From assembly GCA_029260435.1 (NCBI GenBank), contig JAJDDG010000125.1, forward strand, positions 1 through 37,282: DNA of 37,282 nucleotides, read 5' to 3'. This DNA comes from Phycisphaerales bacterium (GTDB lineage: Bacteria; Planctomycetota; Phycisphaerae; Phycisphaerales; UBA1924). How positions within the stretch are numbered: position 1 is the stretch's first letter; each line of letters starts with the position of its first letter. Below, piece by piece: positions 32,592-37,282 of this stretch. Position numbers and translations under genes: made by a program. Under the pieces are notes generated by a model. That model searched no databases. It was not told the DNA's origin and worked only from the letters and a program-made list of their open reading frames with translations.

Positions 32592-33120
32592 TCTGCTCCA
32601 CTTGGAGCCGCAGCACTGAGCGCAGCAGATTGAATGGAAAGGGGAGAACGGTTGTCAGAGAGGACGAGTGCCCGCAGGCATCCGTCCGTTGGGCCACTAC
32701 GGCCCCAAGAGTTCCGCCTGTTTAGTCTCGTGGCGGGGGGAGAGGGATTTTCACTTGGCAAAGAGACGGCGCAGTATCGCGCCACTGGATTCTACGCACG
32801 ATCATACCGCTCGGTTGCGGCAGCGTGACCAGGGAGTGTCCGTTCTCAGAGGATGCGTGCTCCAGAGACGCCATGAGACTTTCTGAGACTCTCCGCTTTT
32901 GTGCTTTCCGCTTCGACGTGGCCGGGCGTCTTACCCGAGTGCTCTGTGTACAGCCCGTGGCCTCGCAACGCTTGTGCCAGAGGATCTGTCACGCACCGTT
33001 GCCGCAGTCGGCCCCGAGACGCACTCGGGAGTCGCCCGGCTGTTTCTCCACACGGGATTGGTTGTTCACCGCCACGGGGTGAGTGAACAAACCCAATCCC
33101 TTTTTACAGGAGAAACTCCA
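32592..33120 (+). promoter_or_regulatory. Long structured leader of the 75-aa gene
   Basis: Over 500 bases without a supportable gene but full of hairpins: 32662-32687 (GGACGAGTGCC with GGCATCCGTCC), 32689-32708 (TTGGGCC with GGCCCCAA), 32714-32736 (CCGCC/GGCGG), and 33013-33029 (CCCGAG/CTCGGG). The last element is GGGATTGG (33054-33061) with CCAATCCC (33093-33100) and TTGTTCAC (33062-33069) with GTGAACAA (33083-33090), a two-base bulge, and a 13-nt loop CGCCACGGGGTGA (33070-33082). The start codon follows 20 bases later. The loop is nearly identical to that before the ArdC-like gene, with a different stem. Confidence 0.6.
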
Positions 33121-33348
33121 ATGTCGAAGCAGAAGCCAGTCAGCGAAGTCCGCATCGGTCACATCAAGGCCGCCATCTGGAAGAACGAAACCGAGAACGG
33201 CACGTTCTTCAATGTCACGCTCTCTCGCCTCTACCGCGACGGTGACTCGTGGAAATCCACGGACAGCTTGGGTCGCGATGATCTGCTGCTCGCCGCCAAG
33301 GTGCTCAGTGCTGCCCATTCCCGCATCTACGAGCTCCAGGCCGAGTGA
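33121..33348 (+). CDS. Conserved 75-aa mobile-element protein
   Basis: 75 residues, start ATG 33121 with AGGAGA eight bases upstream. The sequence follows a small family that I recognise from plasmids and integrative elements: IRIGHIKAAIWKNETENG, FFNVTLSRLYRDGD, then a Ser-x-Gly-Arg-Asp-Asp-Leu-Leu motif and a closing helix. It is predicted to be a compact beta-sheet plus helix protein. The family's function is not known to me. It has its own terminator and the same type of hairpin leader as the ArdC-like gene, which suggests shared timing of expression. Confidence 0.8.
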   Translation: MSKQKPVSEVRIGHIKAAIWKNETENGTFFNVTLSRLYRDGDSWKSTDSLGRDDLLLAAKVLSAAHSRIYELQAE

Positions 33349-33373
33349 GACCCTCGGGCAACTCGGGAAGTGG

Positions 33374-33401
33374 CCCCGCGGGCTCATGCTCGCGGGGTTT
33401 T
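33374..33401 (+). terminator. Terminator of the 75-aa gene
   Basis: CCCCGCG (33374-33380) pairs with CGCGGGG (33391-33397), followed by TTTT, 25 bases after the stop. Confidence 0.85.
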
Positions 33402-33429
33402 ATGTACCTGATTGTTTCTCGACCGTTGG

Positions 33430-34299
33430 TCACATCGCAATGCCGTGCGAATCCCAGCAGGCACGGAGGACCGTCATTGCTGCTGCTGGGTCCGTAACGG
33501 ACAGCCCGGCCTCCTGGGCCAGCGATGCGAACTCGCGTTGCCATGATTCCGGGGCGTCTGGGAGCTGCGTCGGGATCGGATGTGTCTTGCGCGCATCAAA
33601 TGTCGCTCTGACCGCGACTTGCACTTCCTCGGGTTCCAGCCCACCCCGATTGACCAGTACCAGGAGATCGACCAGGTCCTTGACGCGCGTGTTGGTTCGG
33701 TCGGTCCAGGGATATGTCAGCGCGTGGATCTTTTCGGCGAACTGCTGTGCCTTCGGAATCGCGACCGCCTGTGCACGGGCAAGCCCCGCGAAATCAAAGA
33801 AGTCCTCGCCGGTGAGTGTCTCCGGCTCTCCAGTGACGGCGTCACCGAAGCCTGCGTCAATGTGAAACCTCGCGTATTCCTTGCCCGCAAGCAGGGCGAT
33901 GACGGGGAATCGGGACCCGCCGAGTGGCGGGCCGGGAAGCTCTCCCTTGGATGCGCCGATGCGAAACACCAGATAGTCACCGGTGTCTATCTCGGCTGCT
34001 TCCTGAAGTCGTTCGCGCAGTGTCTCAAGCCGTACAGCGAGTTCTGAGTCGTCCGCACTCGCGCTCAGATCAAGGTCGCGCGTCGTTCTCGCATTGGGCC
34101 TGTAGCGAAGGTCCATCGCATAACCGCCTTTGAGCAACCACGGCGCATCGGGTGCCGCGAACAGCCGGGCGAGTAACCGCTCCATCACCAGCTTCTGCCG
34201 GAGGTCGTTGATGGGCACGCTGCGCTTCCCCGCCTCCGTGCGGAGCCGGTCTTCCAAGGCTTGGCGGAAACCCGCCGCTGTCGCGTAGTGCTTGCTCAT
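33430..34299 (-). CDS. abiEii: AbiEii/AbiGii-type nucleotidyltransferase toxin
   Basis: 289 residues from the ATG at 34299, which overlaps the stop of the antitoxin gene as ATGA. The nucleotidyltransferase motif is intact: LLKGGYAMDLRY (GG at 58-59) followed by TTRDLDLS (Asp 75, Asp 77). The later FAEKIHALTYPW and RVKDLVDLLVL segments are typical of the AbiEii family. AbiE is a type IV toxin-antitoxin and abortive-infection system in which the toxin is a GTP-type nucleotidyltransferase that halts growth during phage infection (family knowledge). The pair is on the opposite strand from most of the element, so it may be a separately acquired cassette. Confidence 0.9.
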   Translation of the reverse strand: MSKHYATAAGFRQALEDRLRTEAGKRSVPINDLRQKLVMERLLARLFAAPDAPWLLKGGYAMDLRYRPNARTTRDLDLSASADDSELAVRLETLRERLQEAAEIDTGDYLVFRIGASKGELPGPPLGGSRFPVIALLAGKEYARFHIDAGFGDAVTGEPETLTGEDFFDFAGLARAQAVAIPKAQQFAEKIHALTYPWTDRTNTRVKDLVDLLVLVNRGGLEPEEVQVAVRATFDARKTHPIPTQLPDAPESWQREFASLAQEAGLSVTDPAAAMTVLRACWDSHGIAM

Positions 34300-34913
34300 G
34301 TGCCTCGCTTGAGTTCTTGTTCGAGGATGCGGCACAGCCGTTCGGTGGATGCCTTCGATGCCGCTTGCGCGAGCCTCTTACGGCTCACGAGCCCTTGATC
34401 CAGAACGTCTTGGACTGCTTTGCCGAGTTCATCGTCGCCTACATCGTCCGACCTTGACACATCCAGAAGAGTGCGAACAGGGGTCGTGACCCAGAATCCT
34501 TCACGCTCCTCGCGTTCGCCTGGATCAAGAGTCGCTCGATGGAGAACCCACCCCGACGGAGGACGCTTGCGGAAACCCGGCGGCACAGTGAGATGAATGG
34601 CCCCCGCGAACAGATCACTCAGCCCATGGAGTGCCAGGGCGGTTCGGTGTGACACGGTCGCTCGTGGCGCATCGGCGCGGTTTCGGCTCCAGAAGGTGGC
34701 CCGCACAAGGTCATCGTGCTCTGAGATCGGCAGCACCGGGAGCCGGTAGAGTCCATGATCCACGCGCTCGAAATTGCCCGCATCGACATGGTAGGCGAGC
34801 CTCCGCCTTTCGTAGCCCAGGGCCTTGGCCTGCTTGGCGGTGAAGTAGCCGCCCTGTTGGGCTGCGAGGGCTGAGATCTCACGCTGAATGGGTTTTCCGC
34901 TTTGGTAGGTCAT
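34296..34913 (-). CDS. abiEi: AbiEi-type antitoxin and repressor
   Basis: 205 residues. The N-terminal winged helix (YFTAKQAKALGYERRRLAYH ... FERVDHGLYRL) is the AbiEi DNA-binding domain, followed by the C-terminal antitoxin domain (SHRTALALHGLSD, IHLTVPPG, TTPVRTLLDV). AbiEi neutralises AbiEii and represses the operon by binding inverted repeats. The ATG at 34913 has no ribosome-binding site; an inverted repeat that could be the operator begins nine bases upstream, so the message may be leaderless. Confidence 0.9.
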   Translation of the reverse strand: MTYQSGKPIQREISALAAQQGGYFTAKQAKALGYERRRLAYHVDAGNFERVDHGLYRLPVLPISEHDDLVRATFWSRNRADAPRATVSHRTALALHGLSDLFAGAIHLTVPPGFRKRPPSGWVLHRATLDPGEREEREGFWVTTPVRTLLDVSRSDDVGDDELGKAVQDVLDQGLVSRKRLAQAASKASTERLCRILEQELKRGT

Positions 34914-34921
34914 GGCACAAA

Positions 34922-34940
34922 TGTCTCAATAATCGAGACA
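34922..34940. promoter_or_regulatory. Inverted-repeat operator of abiEi-abiEii
   Basis: TGTCTC (34922-34927) and GAGACA (34935-34940) form a perfect inverted repeat with a 7-base AT-rich spacer directly before the abiEi start. AbiEi antitoxins are known to bind inverted repeats at this place. Confidence 0.6.
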
Positions 34941-35289
34941 ATCATGTCACGCCTTTCGGCTAAAGTCCAGCGTGAGCACCAGTTTCGGCCTTCCACGTCC
35001 GAATAATGGCCGCTTGCGGTGATTACAGGGGGTATTCACCGCATGGACTGCGGCGAAGACGAACTGCATCCACTCTTTCGCAGCACAGATGCAGGCCAGT
35101 TGATACGGATTCGCAGGGCATTGCGAATCCGAGGCTTGGGCTTGGACCCCTCGGAATCCGATCCGTCCGACAGATGCTCGCTTTGCGGCATCAACGGGGA
35201 AGGGTGAGGGGAGCAGAGTCGGCTCTGGCCATCATCCTCGGGGCCACGGGCGGGGCGAACCCCGACGATGATGGCCGAGCCGACAACAA
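34941..35289. other. Intergenic region with a palindrome and a large hairpin
   Basis: About 350 bases. A perfect 10-bp inverted repeat, CGGATTCGCA (35106-35115) with TGCGAATCCG (35122-35131), lies in the middle. A second element, GTCGGCTC (35218-35225) with GAGCCGAC (35277-35284), extends inward with GGCCATCATC/GATGATGGCC and CGGGG/CCCCG into a long stem. A possible 54-codon frame from ATG 35043 (+) with a CSLCG motif crosses the palindrome; it has no convincing start signals and is not called. Confidence 0.5.
35218..35284. repeat. Long imperfect hairpin after the cupin gene
   Basis: A 67-base element with a stem of more than 20 pairs and few mismatches, only five bases beyond the stop of the leftward gene at 35290. 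No T-run is present on either strand, so it is more like an mRNA-stabilising or processing hairpin, or a small repeat, than a simple terminator. Confidence 0.6.
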
Positions 35290-36234
35290 CTATGTGCGCA
35301 GCTTGGCCGATACCTTGGCGGTCACTCCGTCTTCATCGCGGATGAGATGAATCCTGCCGTCGGTTTCTTCGATGCGAAGGGTCGGGTGGAGATTCCAGTG
35401 TGTTGCGTCGTTGAGAGTGAGCATCTTCGTCGCTTCAAGTCCTCGAAGGGCCGCTTCGATCGTTTGGCGGTCAGCGTGGAGCTGTTGGCACAGGGCAGTG
35501 GTCTTCGTGCAACCGTGATGCACGCTGTAGACCACAGAGAGCAGCAACGGGTCGAAGAGCACGTCCTTGAGCGGAGCGAGCTTCATGAGCGATGTTGCCC
35601 GCATCAACGACTGATACGACGGGTCGCCGTGAGCCACATAGGGGCAGTGCCAGACGAGAGCCTCTGCCGAATCTGGACCGGCAAAGAACAGATGCCCCAG
35701 GCCGCGAGAAAGGAAGACGACATCTCCGGCATGGAGCTCAAAGCGAGTGAGGTTGCGGGGAAACATCTCTGGCCTGCCCGGTGCGACGTTCAGCATCCCT
35801 GAGCCCTTGGTCAACATCACCAGGCGATCCGACTGCTCGTGCATGTGGATGCACTCTTCCGCCGGGGTGGGCTTTATTTGCACTCTGGAAAGCACGTCCT
35901 GTGATTCGAACCCGAGAAGCTCTCGAATCGGCCACAGGCCTTGGGAGATGTAGTGGGGCCGGTGGATGCGCACCGTGGGCTCTTCGAGTCCCTCGGTGGA
36001 TTCGAGCTCCTGGAGCAGTGCGTCCATCTCAGGGGTTTCGACTCGGCCGCGAAGGAACGAGCGCTCCGGTCGGGAGCCGCTGGTGACCTCTTGCCGGAAC
36101 TGCCGCACAGCATTCACGCCGAGTGCGACCACTTCTTGAACAGGTGTCGAGTGTCTGGCACGAAGCGATGTGCTCATGCCGAAAGTGGACTCGCCCGAAT
36201 CATGCTGCTCACGGAATGAGACTCGTAGCTGCAT
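35290..36234 (-). CDS. Cupin sensor with C-terminal winged helix, putative regulator
   Basis: 314 residues from the ATG at 36234, with AAAGGAGTG seven bases before it; upstream in-frame codons have no such site. The N-terminal 90 residues are unassigned. Residues of about 118-200 form a cupin barrel: IHMHEQSD (His 130, His 132) and GDVVFLSRGLGH (His 181), with the usual motif Glu and Pro replaced. Residues of about 230-285 look like a winged helix (CTKTTALCQQLHADRQTIEA ... LRGLEATKMLTL). It is a possible ligand- or metal-responsive transcription factor. The divergent DUF2726 gene 164 bases away is the obvious candidate target. Confidence 0.65.
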   Translation of the reverse strand: MQLRVSFREQHDSGESTFGMSTSLRARHSTPVQEVVALGVNAVRQFRQEVTSGSRPERSFLRGRVETPEMDALLQELESTEGLEEPTVRIHRPHYISQGLWPIRELLGFESQDVLSRVQIKPTPAEECIHMHEQSDRLVMLTKGSGMLNVAPGRPEMFPRNLTRFELHAGDVVFLSRGLGHLFFAGPDSAEALVWHCPYVAHGDPSYQSLMRATSLMKLAPLKDVLFDPLLLSVVYSVHHGCTKTTALCQQLHADRQTIEAALRGLEATKMLTLNDATHWNLHPTLRIEETDGRIHLIRDEDGVTAKVSAKLRT

Positions 36235-36397
36235 GGGACACTCCTTTCGTGGTGTCGTCCTGCAGCACGGCGGATACTGTGCCGCCAAGTGCTTGGTGTT
36301 TGCATTGTACCCGGCAGTCGTAGAGCGCGCCACCATGTAGCCGCGATACGGGGCATATCTCATTCACTCTGCACGCTCGCTGTGCTATCACCAGGAT

Positions 36398-36964
36398 ATG
36401 GACATCCGTGTATTGCTTGTCGTCGTTCTGATTGTTGTCGTTGGCTCTCTTGTCCTGTGGCGACGCCAAAGCGCAGCTCGATCAAGGAGTCGCGTGCCGC
36501 CCGTTCACCGTTGGCGACATCGGGTGGCTATCCGTGAAGGTGAATACCCGTACTACGCCAAGAAGTGCTTGCTCACCAAGAGTGAGCGAGAGTTCTACCA
36601 GGCGCTACAAGCTGCCGTTGATGGGCGTTTCACCATCGCAATGAGCGTGCGTCTCGCTGACGTGATCAACTGCTCCAGGGAATCATGGAGCAAGGGATAT
36701 GGCCCGCTCATCAGCTCCAAGCAACTCGACTTCGTGCTTTGTGAACCACACAGCACCCGTATTGTGCTAGCAATCGAGCTCGATGACGAGACTCACGGCC
36801 TGGCCGACAGGCGCGAACGAGACGAGTTTCTCGACAACGCCATGCGAGCTGCAGGTGTACCTCTGCTTCGAGTTGTGGCTGCTTCGTCATACGACGTGGC
36901 GGTACTGCGGAACGCGATCAAAAATGCCGTGCAGCGCTGTCCGTCACTGCATCGCGCCGCGTAG
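36398..36964 (+). CDS. Membrane-anchored DUF2726-type protein (nuclease-like fold)
   Basis: 188 residues. One N-terminal membrane segment (residues 4-21, VLLVVVLIVVVGSLVL) is followed by a basic linker and a DUF2726 domain: YPYYAKKCLLTKSEREFYQA, RLADVI, then SKQLDFVLCE (Asp 111) and LAIELDDETH (Glu 127, Asp 129), and GVPLLRV. This is the pattern of a PD-(D/E)xK-like restriction-endonuclease fold; the acidic residues are kept, so nuclease activity is possible but unproven. It is divergent from the cupin regulator and followed by a similar protein. Confidence 0.75.
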   Translation: MDIRVLLVVVLIVVVGSLVLWRRQSAARSRSRVPPVHRWRHRVAIREGEYPYYAKKCLLTKSEREFYQALQAAVDGRFTIAMSVRLADVINCSRESWSKGYGPLISSKQLDFVLCEPHSTRIVLAIELDDETHGLADRRERDEFLDNAMRAAGVPLLRVVAASSYDVAVLRNAIKNAVQRCPSLHRAA

Positions 36965-37025
36965 ACGGGCACATCGTCATCGCACTACTTCATCAAATAC
37001 TTGATTTGTGCTATTCCCCCGAGGC

Positions 37026-37282
37026 ATGGATGCACACATGATTCTACTCTCCATCCTGGTCGGCACCGTTGTTTACCTGGCACGGCCTGCGCTGTACTGC
37101 TGGTGGCGAGATGAGGCCGTCACCGAGGAACGTGAGCATCCATACTTCGCTTACGAGAACTGCAGAGAGTCCGTCGTCACCGCCATCGCGCGACTCTCAA
37201 GCAAGGGTATGTTTAACCTCGCTCCCGAACAACCAGGCATCCGACCTAGTGGTCCCCGCCTAACGGTCTATGACTTATTCAG
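37026..37282 (+). CDS. Second membrane-anchored DUF2726-like protein, cut by window
   Basis: The frame starts at ATG 37026 (MDAHMILLSILVGTVVYLAR) and stays open to the last base, so it continues to the right. The layout mirrors the previous gene: an MD-start, one membrane helix, a charged linker, then REHPYFAYENCRESVVTAIA, which lines up with the EYPYYAKKCLLTKSEREFY of the neighbour. It is therefore probably a diverged tandem paralogue. GAGG lies three bases before the ATG; an alternative ATG is at 37038. The catalytic part would be outside the window. Confidence 0.6.
   Translation, partial: MDAHMILLSILVGTVVYLARPALYCWWRDEAVTEEREHPYFAYENCRESVVTAIARLSSKGMFNLAPEQPGIRPSGPRLTVYDLF

Noticed and set aside
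35043..35207. Possible 54-codon gene with a CSLCG motif
   Set aside because: A G-rich tract is too far from the ATG to be a good ribosome-binding site, and the frame spans the perfect palindrome at 35106-35131, which explains part of its sequence.
1..37282. CRISPR arrays, rRNA genes, complete insertion sequences
   Set aside because: I looked for regularly spaced direct repeats, conserved rRNA stretches and transposase motifs and saw none.

Overview
The window looks like a stretch of GC-rich bacterial chromosome, most plausibly a planctomycete. That guess is an inference from the DUF1573-type and large secreted Cys-rich proteins and from the small winged-helix and plasmid-like proteins on the right; no rRNA is present to confirm it. 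There is a clear change of style near 16.64 kb. To the left, genes are strongly G-biased at third codon positions and are housekeeping. To the right, third positions are mixed or C-rich, gene order is plasmid-like, and defence and cargo genes appear. I read the right part as an integrated or mobilizable element, or a patchwork of several. Its right end is not in the window.

Left part (1-16632): the end of a DUF1573-type protein faces the DEAH helicase hrpA across a small inverted-repeat element. A single secreted Cys-rich protein gene with its own strong terminator follows. Next is a compact de novo pyrimidine cluster, pyrB-pyrC-pyrF-pyrE-carA-carB, with start/stop overlaps at most junctions. 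The exception is pyrC-pyrF, where about 230 bases hold a short reading frame and an intrinsic terminator that could act as an attenuator. Together these genes make carbamoyl phosphate and carry it to UMP; the pyrD step is not encoded here. A nitrilase-family amidohydrolase and a tRNA-Leu(UAA) close this part.

Right part (16633-37282): a possible integrase C-terminal remnant sits directly beside the tRNA. It is followed by an RloC/PrrC-like ATPase with a HEPN-like partner (candidate defence pair) and a replication-initiator-like protein read leftwards. Next come a candidate antisense RNA, a partition module (parA, a probable centromere-binding partner, two more genes) studded with a repeated GCCACAACGCC motif, and a zinc-ribbon protein with an R-x4-H HEPN motif. 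A transfer-like block follows: an ArdC-like antirestriction/metallopeptidase protein, two replication-relaxation-like winged-helix proteins, a TraD/VirD4-like coupling protein and a third winged-helix protein. Then come small secreted or membrane cargo proteins, a conserved 75-aa mobile-element protein, an AbiE toxin-antitoxin pair, a cupin plus winged-helix regulator and two membrane-anchored DUF2726-like proteins, the last cut by the window edge.

The most unusual signals are (1) two hairpins with nearly the same 13-nt loop but different, compensating stems, placed just before the ArdC-like gene and the 75-aa gene; (2) the motif family shared by three promoter regions of the partition module; (3) a candidate copy-control antisense RNA; and (4) several possible RNA-targeting (HEPN or anticodon-nuclease type) proteins in one element.
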